This document shows, piece after piece, positions 52,534 through 60,162 of a stretch of 64,000 nucleotides of DNA (position 1 is its first letter; every line of letters begins with the position of its first letter). The stretch lies in NCBI RefSeq assembly GCF_018555685.1, contig NZ_JAFLWW010000001.1:620001-684000 (forward strand), in the 5' to 3' direction. The position numbers were made by a program, and so were the translations under genes. The notes beneath the pieces were generated by a model. It made no database searches. It worked only from the letters and a program-made list of their open reading frames with translations, and had not been told where the DNA came from. The DNA comes from Aminobacter anthyllidis. GTDB lineage: Bacteria; Pseudomonadota; Alphaproteobacteria; Rhizobiales; Rhizobiaceae.

Positions 52534-53601
52534 TTGACCTTTCACTCCAGATCGATCGTCGAATTCGGCCATTTCCTCAACCGCGTCTCCGACAGCCTGA
52601 TGAACGGCAAGCCGCTGCGCAGCTCGCTCGAGCTGGTTCGCGAGCAGTTCGACGCCTATGCCGCCGTTCTCGTGATCGAGGATCGCCTGCGCACCGGCGA
52701 GACCTATTATGCCTTCACCGAGATCGACGAACAGATGACCGATGCCGCGGGCGCCGCCCTCGCCCGCCCCGCGCAACTGGCCTATCTCTCGGAGCGCTGC
52801 CAGCCGCTGTCGGCGACCCATGTGACATCAGACGATTCCGCCCGCTACACGCTGTGGCTCTTCCGTGACCGTGCCGGGGCCAAGTTCGACGACGATGCGG
52901 CCTCCGTTTGCGAAATCCTCGTCTCCCAGCTGGCGCGTGGCGTCGAGACGTCCTGGCGCATGGGCGCCACCGAGGTGGAGCGCAGGCTTTATTCCGACGT
53001 CATGGACAAGCTTTATGTCGGTGTCGTCATCCTCGACCATTCCGGCAAGATCATCCGTGCTTCAGATGCCGCCAGCCGCTTGCTCGAAGCCCGCGACGGC
53101 CTGCAGATCCAGGGCAACAAGCTGCGCGCCACCTCGGCCAAGGAAGACCGCGACTTCCAGACCGCGATCAAGGCTGCCATGCAGAGCGCTGCCGACGACG
53201 AGGGCACGAAGTCCCGCGGCCTGTCGCTGACCAAGCAGTCGGGCTCACGCAACCTGGGTGTCATCGTACGGCCGATCCGTGGCAGCAAGGACAATGCCGC
53301 GGCAGCCAGTTCGGCTGTCGCCGTCTACATCCGTGATCCAGAGGCCAATCTGGAGGTCGAGGGCGATCTCGTGCGCCAGCTGTTCGACCTGACGCCAGCG
53401 GAAGCCGCCGTTGCCCGACGCCTGACCGCCGGACTGTCGCTCGAGGATGCCGCCACTTCGCTCGACATCTCCCGCAACACCGCGCGCGCGCATCTGCGCT
53501 CGATCTTCTCCAAGAGCGGCATCACGCGCCAGACGGAACTGGTCCGCCTTGTGCTGAACAGTGCTGTCATCCTCGGCCACGGCCCGCGCCAGGCCGCCTG
53601 A
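52534..53601 (+). CDS. LuxR-type transcriptional regulator with PAS-like sensor domain
   Basis: A 355-residue DNA-binding regulator. The C-terminal helix-turn-helix (about 285-345) has LTPAEAAVARRLTAGLSLED, LDISRNTARAHLRSIFSKSG and TRQTELVRLVL, typical of the LuxR/GerE fold. The middle (about 155-270, YVGVVILDHSGKIIRASDAA) is PAS-like. There is no receiver domain. I chose TTG at 52534, with GGGAG eight bases upstream; the frame is open to 52258, but that part has no family character. It converges with the catabolic operon, so it may sense an intermediate of that pathway, though this is positional inference. A hairpin terminator follows. Confidence 0.8.
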   Translation: MTFHSRSIVEFGHFLNRVSDSLMNGKPLRSSLELVREQFDAYAAVLVIEDRLRTGETYYAFTEIDEQMTDAAGAALARPAQLAYLSERCQPLSATHVTSDDSARYTLWLFRDRAGAKFDDDAASVCEILVSQLARGVETSWRMGATEVERRLYSDVMDKLYVGVVILDHSGKIIRASDAASRLLEARDGLQIQGNKLRATSAKEDRDFQTAIKAAMQSAADDEGTKSRGLSLTKQSGSRNLGVIVRPIRGSKDNAAAASSAVAVYIRDPEANLEVEGDLVRQLFDLTPAEAAVARRLTAGLSLEDAATSLDISRNTARAHLRSIFSKSGITRQTELVRLVLNSAVILGHGPRQAA

Positions 53602-53637
53602 TCGACAATCCTCCCAACTCCCTGTCGACCCAAACTG

Positions 53638-53673
53638 AAAGTGCCGTGGACAATGTCCCCGGCGCTTCTTTTT
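53638..53673 (+). terminator. Hairpin terminator after the LuxR-type gene
   Basis: Stem GTGCCGTGGAC (53641-53651) and GTCCCCGGCGC (53655-53665) with one T-C mismatch, loop AAT, followed by TTCTTTTT (53666-53673). It lies between the convergent regulator and oxidoreductase genes. Confidence 0.7.
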
Positions 53674-53755
53674 GTGTCTATTTTTCTGGAGGCAGGTTCG
53701 TGGCCTGCCGCAGGAAGAAGGCGCGCCCGACTTGCCGTCGGGGCGCCGATCTTGC

Positions 53756-54898
53756 TTAGAACAGCGACTTGAGCTGCTCCTTGGAGTATCCGACGCCCTC
53801 TTGGCTGCGGCCCTGCTTGATCTTCATGGCCCAGGCCGGATCGGCCAGCAGCGCGCGGCCGACGGCCAGTATGTCGAACTCGCCGCGCGCGAGCGGCTTT
53901 TCGATCACGTCGAGCGGCGCGATTTCGGCGGCGTTGAGGCCCGGCCGGTCGAGACCGACGCCACCGACGGCAATGACCGGCAGGCCGGTGATCTTCTTCG
54001 TCCAGCCGGCGAGCGTCATATCGCCCTCTGCCGCGAAACCCGGTTCCCATATGCGGCGCGTCGAGCAGTGCATGATGCTGACGCCGGCGTCGACCAGCGG
54101 CTGCAAAACCTCGGCCAGTTCGGCGGGTGTTTCGCCCAGCACGGCCGTGTAATCCTGCTGCTTCCACTGCGAGTAGCGGAAGGAGATCGGGAAGTCCGGC
54201 CCAACGCGGCCGCGCATTGCCGCGATCACCTCGACGGCGAAACGCGTACGCTCGCGCCGGTTGCCGCCATAGCGGTCGGTGCGGCGGTTGGACGTCGCCC
54301 AGAAAAACTCGTCGATCAGATAGCCATGCGCGCCATGAATCTCGACGCCGTCGAAGCCGAGACGCTGTGCGGCCTCCGCTGCCTCGGCATAGGCCTCGAT
54401 GACCTCGAAGATATCCTTCTCGGTCATCGCCTTGCTTGTTTCAGGATGACCAGTAAAGGCGTTGAGGTTTTCCGACGGACCAACGCCCGGCACCCCCGGC
54501 TGCGGTGCCATGGCGGAGTTACGGAAGCTGCCTGTATGCCACAGCTGCGGGAAGATCTTGCCGCCGGCGGCATGCACGGCCGCACGGACCTTGGCCCAGC
54601 CGGCAAGTGCCGCCTCGCCATGGAAGTCTGGCACGCCTTCGTAGCTCGGCGCGGTCGGGTGGCCGATATAGGTCGCCTCGGTGATGATCAGCCCGACCTG
54701 GTTCAGCGCCCGGCGCGAGTAATAGGCCTGTACCTTCTCGTGCGGCACACCGTCGGCGCAGAAATAGCGCGACATCGGCGCCATCGCGATGCGATTGGAC
54801 AGCTCCAGGCTGCCGACCTTGATCGGCTGGAACAGCTTCTCGGAGATCAGCCCGTCAGTCGTCAGTTTCTCAGCGCACACGGTTGCCACGGATTTCAT
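53756..54898 (-). CDS. Old-yellow-enzyme-family NADH:flavin oxidoreductase
   Basis: A 380-residue FMN-dependent ene-reductase of the OYE family, without the C-terminal FAD/NAD domains of 2,4-dienoyl-CoA reductase. It has the TIM-barrel landmarks LFQPIKVGSLELSNRIAMAP, the substrate-binding region GFDGVEIHGAHGYLIDEFFW, TDRYGGNRRERTRF, and the phosphate-binding AVGRALLADPAW. The ATG at 54898 lies inside the end of the upstream gene (29-base overlap). It is last in the minus-strand catabolic operon. It should reduce an activated C=C bond; a ring-degradation intermediate is the likely substrate given its neighbours, but this is inferred. Confidence 0.85.
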   Translation of the reverse strand: MKSVATVCAEKLTTDGLISEKLFQPIKVGSLELSNRIAMAPMSRYFCADGVPHEKVQAYYSRRALNQVGLIITEATYIGHPTAPSYEGVPDFHGEAALAGWAKVRAAVHAAGGKIFPQLWHTGSFRNSAMAPQPGVPGVGPSENLNAFTGHPETSKAMTEKDIFEVIEAYAEAAEAAQRLGFDGVEIHGAHGYLIDEFFWATSNRRTDRYGGNRRERTRFAVEVIAAMRGRVGPDFPISFRYSQWKQQDYTAVLGETPAELAEVLQPLVDAGVSIMHCSTRRIWEPGFAAEGDMTLAGWTKKITGLPVIAVGGVGLDRPGLNAAEIAPLDVIEKPLARGEFDILAVGRALLADPAWAMKIKQGRSQEGVGYSKEQLKSLF

Positions 54899-55505
54899 TA
54901 CCTCTGCGCATGGTTTCGATGAAAGCTTCGAGCGGTGCCGGCTCCGGCAGCGCCTCGTCGGGGCCTGAGCGCGCCCAGAACTCCTTCCAGGACGGGAACA
55001 GCTCGTGAAACGAGCCTTCATAGGGCTCGCGGCCGGGCCAGCGCATCTTGCGCGAACCGATGGGCGGCTTGTTGAGGTCGGTGGCGTACCAGTACAGCGG
55101 CTGGCGACGGCGGAAGCACCAGCGCCCGTCAATGCGCTCGTAGCGGTCGTGATACATCATCTGCATGATGACCCACTCGGCGCCGCATTCGTGCTCGTTC
55201 TTGGAATAGACCACGCCCACGGCGTTGTCGGCGTCGACGAACTCGATGATCGTCGTGCCGACATGGTGCGAGGTGCCGTCGAACTGCTTGCGCATCGTCT
55301 CATCGAGCCAGTCGCGCAATGCTGCCCTGCCCGACTTGCCGCCGCCAACCTTGACGTCGGGTGCAAACAGCGAGGCCATCGCGTTCATGTCGCGCATGTC
55401 GAGTGCCAGTGAATATTTCGAGATCAGCTGGCGAATCTCGTCGCGCGACTCGAGCCGGTCCAGCCGCGCCAGGATCTCGGCCTGCGCGTTGCCTGTATTG
55501 TCCAT
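54870..55505 (-). CDS. SnoaL/NTF2-fold protein, copy 1
   Basis: A 211-residue protein with a SnoaL_4/NTF2-like domain in residues 10-155: DEIRQLISKYSLALDMRDMN, FAPDVKVGGGKSGRAALRDW, HHVGTTIIEFVDADNAVGVV and YHDRYERIDGRWCFRRRQPL. The C-terminal 50 residues extend beyond the domain. The fold includes ketosteroid isomerases and ring-hydroxylating-dioxygenase-like small subunits, so isomerase, dehydratase or binding roles are all possible. The ATG at 55505 has GGAGGTGACA. It is one of three such proteins in this region. Confidence 0.8.
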   Translation of the reverse strand: MDNTGNAQAEILARLDRLESRDEIRQLISKYSLALDMRDMNAMASLFAPDVKVGGGKSGRAALRDWLDETMRKQFDGTSHHVGTTIIEFVDADNAVGVVYSKNEHECGAEWVIMQMMYHDRYERIDGRWCFRRRQPLYWYATDLNKPPIGSRKMRWPGREPYEGSFHELFPSWKEFWARSGPDEALPEPAPLEAFIETMRRGNEIRGNRVR

Positions 55506-55537
55506 TGTCACCTCCGGTGGCAGAAGCGCTGGGCGCC

Positions 55538-55996
55538 TCAGAAGTAGTAGCGGCCGACCATGTCGGCGACGCAGCCGGGCTTGACCGAACCCTCGATCTC
55601 GATGGTCACGCGCACCGTCGTCTGCACGGCATTGCCCGGCAAGAACTCGGCGTTGACCACTTCGCCCGTGGCGCGAACCCTTGAGTTCACCGGCACGGGC
55701 GCTGGAAAGCGCAACCGGTCGCAGCCATAGTTGATGCCCATGTTCATGCCCTCGGCCTTGAACAGGTCGGGCAGGAAGCCGTTGATCAGCGAGAACGTCA
55801 GGCAGCCATGCGCCACCGTGCCGCCAAACGGGCCGTCCTTGGCGCGCACGGGATCGACATGGATCCACTGATGATCGCCGGTCGCCTCAGCGAACATGTC
55901 GATGCGCGCCTGGTCGATGACGAGCCAGTCGGTCGAGCCGAGGCTCTGGCCGATGGCAGCCACCGCTTCATCCGGCGAGGAGAAGACCAGGCCCAT
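55538..55996 (-). CDS. MaoC/NodN-like hot-dog dehydratase
   Basis: A 152-residue R-specific enoyl-CoA hydratase-like protein of the MaoC/NodN group. The hydratase-2 motif is present: FAEATGDHQWIHVDPVRAKD, with the catalytic Asp-His pair, then GPFGGTVAHGCLTFSLI. It contains a single hot-dog domain and probably dimerises. The start codon lies just after the ipdF-like stop, with GAGGGCCTGA in front. In the operon it would hydrate or dehydrate a CoA-ester intermediate. Family assignment is firm; the substrate is inferred. Confidence 0.85.
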   Translation of the reverse strand: MGLVFSSPDEAVAAIGQSLGSTDWLVIDQARIDMFAEATGDHQWIHVDPVRAKDGPFGGTVAHGCLTFSLINGFLPDLFKAEGMNMGINYGCDRLRFPAPVPVNSRVRATGEVVNAEFLPGNAVQTTVRVTIEIEGSVKPGCVADMVGRYYF

Positions 55997-55998
55997 CG

Positions 55999-56799
55999 TC
56001 AGGCCCTCTGGCTGGAGACGGAGACGATCTCGCCGACCATGTAGCCGGCATAATCGCTGGCGAGGAACATCATGACATTGGCGATTTCCCACACTTCCGC
56101 CGCGCGGCCAAAGGCTTCGAGGCTGGTCAGTGCGTCGAGCTGTTCCTGCGGCGCTGATTTCTTGAGAAAGTCGTGCATGGCGATCGACGGCGACACCGCA
56201 TTGATGCGGATGCCGTATTCCGCCGCTTCCACCGCCGAGCAACGCGTGAAGGCCATCACGCCGGCCTTGGCTGCGGCGTAATGCGACTGGCCTTTCTGGG
56301 CGCGCCAGCCGAGCACGGAGGCGTTGTTGACGATGGCGCCCTTGCCGCGTGGCTGCATCTTCTTGAGTGCTGCGCGCGTCATGCGCATGGTGCCGGTCAG
56401 CGTCACGTCGAGCACCAGGTTCCATTCCTGGTCGGTCATCTCGACCACGGGCTTCAGGCCGCCGAGGCCGGCATTGTTGATCAGCACGTCGATGCCGCCA
56501 AGCTTGTCTTCAGCTGCATCGACCAGTGCCTGTACCTGTTCCTCGTCGGTGACGTTGCAAAGCTGGCTGTAGATCTCGACGGTCGGCGAACACGCGCGCA
56601 ACTTCTCGGCAGCTTCCGCCAGCCGGCGCTCGTGGACGTCGGAGATCATGATGGCGCGGCAGCCTTCCTCGATCGCCTTGCGGGCGGCTGCGAAGCCGAT
56701 ACCGACGCCTGCAGCCGCGGTGATGAGCACCGAGCGGCCCTTGAGCAGGCCATGGCCTTCGACGTAGGGCGGGGCGGGAAGGATCTTGGTGGCGGTCAT
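55999..56799 (-). CDS. ipdF: SDR oxidoreductase resembling IpdF of steroid C/D-ring degradation
   Basis: A 266-residue short-chain dehydrogenase. The cofactor motif is TAAAGVGIG instead of TGxxxGIG. NNAGLGGLKPVVEMTDQEWN, the catalytic segment NNASVLGWRAQKGQSHYAAA (YxxxK) and INAVSPSIAMHDFL follow. From memory these segments are strikingly close to mycobacterial Rv3559c (IpdF), including the 'VLGWRAQ-xQSHYAAAKAGVMA' region. IpdF acts on the HIP-derived indane-CoA intermediates of cholesterol. Adjacent genes resemble EchA20 and IpdC, which supports the assignment. It lies two bases upstream of the MaoC gene. Confidence 0.78.
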   Translation of the reverse strand: MTATKILPAPPYVEGHGLLKGRSVLITAAAGVGIGFAAARKAIEEGCRAIMISDVHERRLAEAAEKLRACSPTVEIYSQLCNVTDEEQVQALVDAAEDKLGGIDVLINNAGLGGLKPVVEMTDQEWNLVLDVTLTGTMRMTRAALKKMQPRGKGAIVNNASVLGWRAQKGQSHYAAAKAGVMAFTRCSAVEAAEYGIRINAVSPSIAMHDFLKKSAPQEQLDALTSLEAFGRAAEVWEIANVMMFLASDYAGYMVGEIVSVSSQRA

Positions 56800-56818
56800 G
56801 TCGGGCGTCCTGGTCTGG

Positions 56819-57577
56819 TTACTTCTTGAAGTCGGCGTCGCGCTTGCCGACGAAGGCGTCGCGCGCCTCCTGCGATTCCTGGGTCAGGTAGGCCTGGGCC
56901 GTAAAACCCTGCTCCCAGCGGTATTTCTTCTCGAGGTCGCCGTCCTCGATGCCGTTCAGCGCCTCCTTGGCGAGGCGGATCATGATCGCGCTCTTGGCGG
57001 CAATGGTCCTGGCAAGCTTGATGGCCGCATCGCGCAGTTCCTCGCGCGGTACGATCTTTTCGACAGCGCCTAGGCGAAAGGCCTCGGCCGCATCGATCGG
57101 TTCACCGGTGAAGTACATCTGACGCACCTTCTGCACCGGAAACAGGCGCTGCAGATGTGCGCCGGCGCCGAGCGCGCCGCGGTCGACTTCGGGCACGCCG
57201 AAGGTCGCGTCGGGCGAACACAGGATGATGTCGGCCGAGCCGCAGATGCCGATGCCGCCGCCGAGGATGTAACCGTGCGCGGCCACGATCACCGGCTTCA
57301 GCCCGCGATGCACCGCTCGGAAAGTCTCCCAGTTGCCGGCATTCACTTCAGGTATGCGCTCGGGATGCTTCTGCAGTTCCTTGATGTCGACCCCGGCGCA
57401 AAAACCCCGGCCCTCGGCGCGGATCACGATCACGCGGACATCGGCATTGGCGTTGAGCGCGTCGATCTCCTGAGACAGCCTGCGCCAGCCGATACTGTCG
57501 AGCGCGTTGACCGGTGGGTTTTCGATCACCAGTTCGGCAATGCCGTCTTCGATCCTGGTCCAGAATTGGTCGCTCAT
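56819..57577 (-). CDS. echA20: Enoyl-CoA hydratase/isomerase-family protein resembling EchA20
   Basis: A 252-residue crotonase. Key segments are RAEGRGFCAGVDIKELQKHP (oxyanion-hole region), GYILGGGIGICGSADIILCS, FGVPEVDRGALGAGAHLQRL, and the C-terminal AKEALNGIEDGDLEKKYRWE. These match my memory of mycobacterial EchA20 closely (AEGRGFNAGVDIKEMQ, GLPEVERGALGAATHL). EchA20 hydrolyses ring D of the HIP-CoA-derived bicyclic intermediate. The ATG at 57577 has GGAGAG upstream. It sits between the ipdC-like and ipdF-like genes, as expected for a ring-C/D module. Confidence 0.82.
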   Translation of the reverse strand: MSDQFWTRIEDGIAELVIENPPVNALDSIGWRRLSQEIDALNANADVRVIVIRAEGRGFCAGVDIKELQKHPERIPEVNAGNWETFRAVHRGLKPVIVAAHGYILGGGIGICGSADIILCSPDATFGVPEVDRGALGAGAHLQRLFPVQKVRQMYFTGEPIDAAEAFRLGAVEKIVPREELRDAAIKLARTIAAKSAIMIRLAKEALNGIEDGDLEKKYRWEQGFTAQAYLTQESQEARDAFVGKRDADFKK

Positions 57578-57591
57578 CGAATTCTCTCCAA

Positions 57592-58659
57592 TCAGTTGGC
57601 GGCGACGAGCGCCGAGACGGCCTTGAGCCGTGCTTCCGCCTCGCTGACGATGCGGGCGATCAGCTCTTCGCAGCTCTCCAGCTTGTCGATCATCGCAGCG
57701 GCCTGGCCCGAAGGCAGCAGGCCGCTTTCGGTGTTGCCCTCGACGACACCGCGCTGCACCAGCGTCGGCAGGTTCGGTGCCATCACCGTCTGGGCGAAGC
57801 TGTTCTCGCCGCTCGACAGCACCTTGAGGCCGAGCCTGGCCATGGCGATCGGGCCGAGCCCGCTCTCCTTGCCCCACTGGCGCGCGTATTTCATGCTCAT
57901 GGCGAGCCGCGCCGGCAGGCCCATGCTTTCGAGACGCCTGATTTCGGCGTTCTCGATGAAACGTTGCGGCAGGCCGTCGACTGCCGTCGTCGTGCGGATC
58001 AGCGTCGGGTCCTTGGTGGCGAGATAGCGGTCGAGCGCCGAACGCGGCACCGGCGATTCCTTGGTCATCAGGAAGCGCGTGCCCATGGCGATGCCCGCCG
58101 CACCGTAGCTGAGGGCTGCGGCAAGGCCGCGCCCGTCGAAGAAGCCGCCGGCGGCAACCACCGGCACCTTCACCGCATCCAGAACCTGCGGCAAAAGAAT
58201 GGTGGTCGGCACGGCACCCGTATGGCCGCCGCCCTCGCCGCCCTGCACGGTGATGATATCGGCGCCGAGTTCGACCGCCTTGATCGCGTGCTTGACCGCG
58301 CCGACGGTGGGCATGCACACCACGCCGGCATCCTTCAGCCGCTTGATGGTCTTCGCATCGGGCCCGCGGCCGTAGCTGACGGCACGAACCTTGTGCTTGA
58401 TGACCGCCGAGATGACTTCCTCGGCATTAGGCTGGAACATGTGGAAGTTGACGCCGAACGGACGATCGGTCTTGGCCTTAATGGCAAGGATCTGGTTTTC
58501 GACATCGCCTGGCTCGGTTGTAGCACCGGCAAAGAAGCCGAAGCCGCCGGCGTTGCAGGTTGCGGCCGTCAGGTTAGCGTCGGCGACCCAGCCCATTGCA
58601 GTCTGCACCACCGGGTAGCGGCTGCCGAGGCGTTCGCACAGGACGGTATGCAGGCTCAT
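57592..58659 (-). CDS. ipdC: FMN-dependent nitronate-monooxygenase-like protein resembling IpdC
   Basis: A 355-residue TIM-barrel flavoprotein of the 2-nitropropane dioxygenase/nitronate monooxygenase fold. Landmarks are YPVVQTAMGWVADANLTAAT, the phosphate-binding VQGGEGGGHTGAVPTT, and VPVVAAGGFFDGRGLAAALS. Length and sequence agree with what I remember of Rv3553 (IpdC), which is required for steroid C/D-ring catabolism in actinobacteria. True nitronate monooxygenase activity is therefore unlikely to be the main role. I preferred the ATG at 58659, with AGAGAG eight bases upstream, over an ATG two codons earlier. It lies 14 bases upstream of the echA20-like gene. Confidence 0.8.
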   Translation of the reverse strand: MSLHTVLCERLGSRYPVVQTAMGWVADANLTAATCNAGGFGFFAGATTEPGDVENQILAIKAKTDRPFGVNFHMFQPNAEEVISAVIKHKVRAVSYGRGPDAKTIKRLKDAGVVCMPTVGAVKHAIKAVELGADIITVQGGEGGGHTGAVPTTILLPQVLDAVKVPVVAAGGFFDGRGLAAALSYGAAGIAMGTRFLMTKESPVPRSALDRYLATKDPTLIRTTTAVDGLPQRFIENAEIRRLESMGLPARLAMSMKYARQWGKESGLGPIAMARLGLKVLSSGENSFAQTVMAPNLPTLVQRGVVEGNTESGLLPSGQAAAMIDKLESCEELIARIVSEAEARLKAVSALVAAN

Positions 58660-58779
58660 GGTCATTCTCTCTTGCTGGTTCCGGCGAGCGCCCATTTCTG
58701 CCTGGGCGATCGCACTGTCTTGTTTCAAATGATGCGCCGCACAAAGCGGAACATCGTCTGAATGAACTAACGGAAACGA

Positions 58780-59544
58780 TCAGTAGAAGACGCGCCCGCC
58801 ATTGACCATCAGCGTCTGGCCGGTGATGAAGCGCGACTTGTCGCTCGACAGGAAAACCACAGCGTTTGCAATGTCTTCCGGCTCGCTGAGTTCGCCGAGC
58901 GGGATCATGTTCTTGGCCCGCTCATAGGCATCCTTGGGGATGCGTTGCATGGCGCGCGTGTTGGTCGGCCCCGGGCAGACGGCATTGACGTTGACCTTGA
59001 ACGGCCCGAGTTCGCGGGCCAGCGCACGGGTGAAGCCGAGCACGCCGGCCTTGGCCGATGCATAGTCGACGGTGCCGATGTCGCCGTTCATCGCCGAATC
59101 CGAAGAGATCGAGACGATCTTGCCCGAACGGCGCTCGCGCATGTCCTCGACGACCTGGCGCGTACAGGTGAGTGTGGTCATGAGCGACACGCCGACCACA
59201 AACTGCAGCGTCTCGGGCTTGGCCTGCCAGAACTCGGAATAGTTCTCCCGCGCGGTCTGGCCGATATTGTTGAGCAGGATGTCGACCGGGCCAAGCTCGC
59301 GCTTGATACGGGCAAAGCTGTCGACGACAACCTCCTGGTTCATCATATCGCCGACCAGCGGCAGCGCCTTGACCTTGTGAGCCCGCACCAGCTCGGCGGT
59401 CTCTGCCAGTGCCTCGGCCTCGCGGTCGAGGATGGCAACGTCGGCGCCCTCCTGGGCATAGGCGATGGCCGCCGCGCGCCCGATGCCATTTCCGGCGCCT
59501 GTCACAACGGCGATCTTGCCGGCGAATTGTCTTTGGTCAGTCAT
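58780..59544 (-). CDS. SDR-family oxidoreductase
   Basis: A 254-residue classical short-chain dehydrogenase: TGAGNGIGRAAAIAYAQEGA for NAD(P), NNIG in place of NNAG, SISSDSAMNGDIGTVDYASA with the YxxxK lysine following, and the C-terminal GQTLMVNGGRVFY. GGGAGGGAAAGC precedes the ATG. An acidic residue at the end of the second strand (DREAEA) favours NAD over NADP. A 120-base gap separates it from the ipdC-like gene, so an internal promoter is possible. Probable substrate is a hydroxyacyl-CoA or a ring alcohol. Confidence 0.82.
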   Translation of the reverse strand: MTDQRQFAGKIAVVTGAGNGIGRAAAIAYAQEGADVAILDREAEALAETAELVRAHKVKALPLVGDMMNQEVVVDSFARIKRELGPVDILLNNIGQTARENYSEFWQAKPETLQFVVGVSLMTTLTCTRQVVEDMRERRSGKIVSISSDSAMNGDIGTVDYASAKAGVLGFTRALARELGPFKVNVNAVCPGPTNTRAMQRIPKDAYERAKNMIPLGELSEPEDIANAVVFLSSDKSRFITGQTLMVNGGRVFY

Positions 59545-59590
59545 GCTTTCCCTCCCTGTGGAAATCGTAGTCTGAAAACTGGTTTGGGCG

Positions 59591-60124
59591 TCAGCCGTGG
59601 CGGCCGAAAAGCGTCAGGACCTGGTAGGACAGGTCGTCGGGTCCGGGTCGTCCAGGCGGGCTGCCGGCGGCGAAATCCCTGTAGGCGTCGGCGTCGACGG
59701 CACGCCTGGTCGACCAGTCCAGCGTGATCGAGCGTCCGAGGAAACGCCACTCGCCGTCGTCGCGCCTGTAGCGATCGAGGCTGCGGCTGCCAGTGATCAC
59801 CTCATGGGCATCGGGCCCGTGCGTGCGGTGATAGTTGATCTTGTAGACCTCGCCCTCGGCACGATCCCTTTCGATCTCGAAGCTGGTGTTGACCACGTAG
59901 TGCGCGGTCGCGGCATAGCTCGACAGCGCCTTTTCGACGAAGGCCATGTATTCGTCCGGTCCGCCGGTGAACATGTCGCCATGCTCCTCGAACGCCTCGT
60001 CGTGATAGAGGCTGCGCAGCAGCTTGAAGTCGCGCCGGTCGACCGCTCGCGAATAGGCCGTCACCAGCCGCCGCAGCGCGTCTCGCGCCGCGAGTTCGTT
60101 GAGGTCCGCCTGTCGAATGCCCAT
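59591..60124 (-). CDS. SnoaL/NTF2-fold protein, copy 2
   Basis: A 177-residue protein with an N-terminal SnoaL_4/NTF2-like domain (ALRRLVTAYSRAVDRRDFKL, LRSLYHDEAFEEHGDMF, HYVVNTSFEIERDRAEGEVY, DRYRRDDGEWRFLGRSITL) and a short extension ending YQVLTLFGRHG. GGGAGGACCTGA precedes the ATG. It lies between the fadE30-like and SDR genes. Function is unknown; these folds often act as lyase, isomerase or hydratase partners in catabolic operons. Confidence 0.78.
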   Translation of the reverse strand: MGIRQADLNELAARDALRRLVTAYSRAVDRRDFKLLRSLYHDEAFEEHGDMFTGGPDEYMAFVEKALSSYAATAHYVVNTSFEIERDRAEGEVYKINYHRTHGPDAHEVITGSRSLDRYRRDDGEWRFLGRSITLDWSTRRAVDADAYRDFAAGSPPGRPGPDDLSYQVLTLFGRHG

Positions 60125-60162
60125 TCAGGTCCTCCCAAACCTATGCGCCAAGTTGCCGCGGC

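Noticed and set aside
57592-58659. Annotation as a true nitronate monooxygenase
   Set aside because: The fold fits, but neighbours and specific motifs match IpdC of steroid degradation better, so the generic name would mislead.
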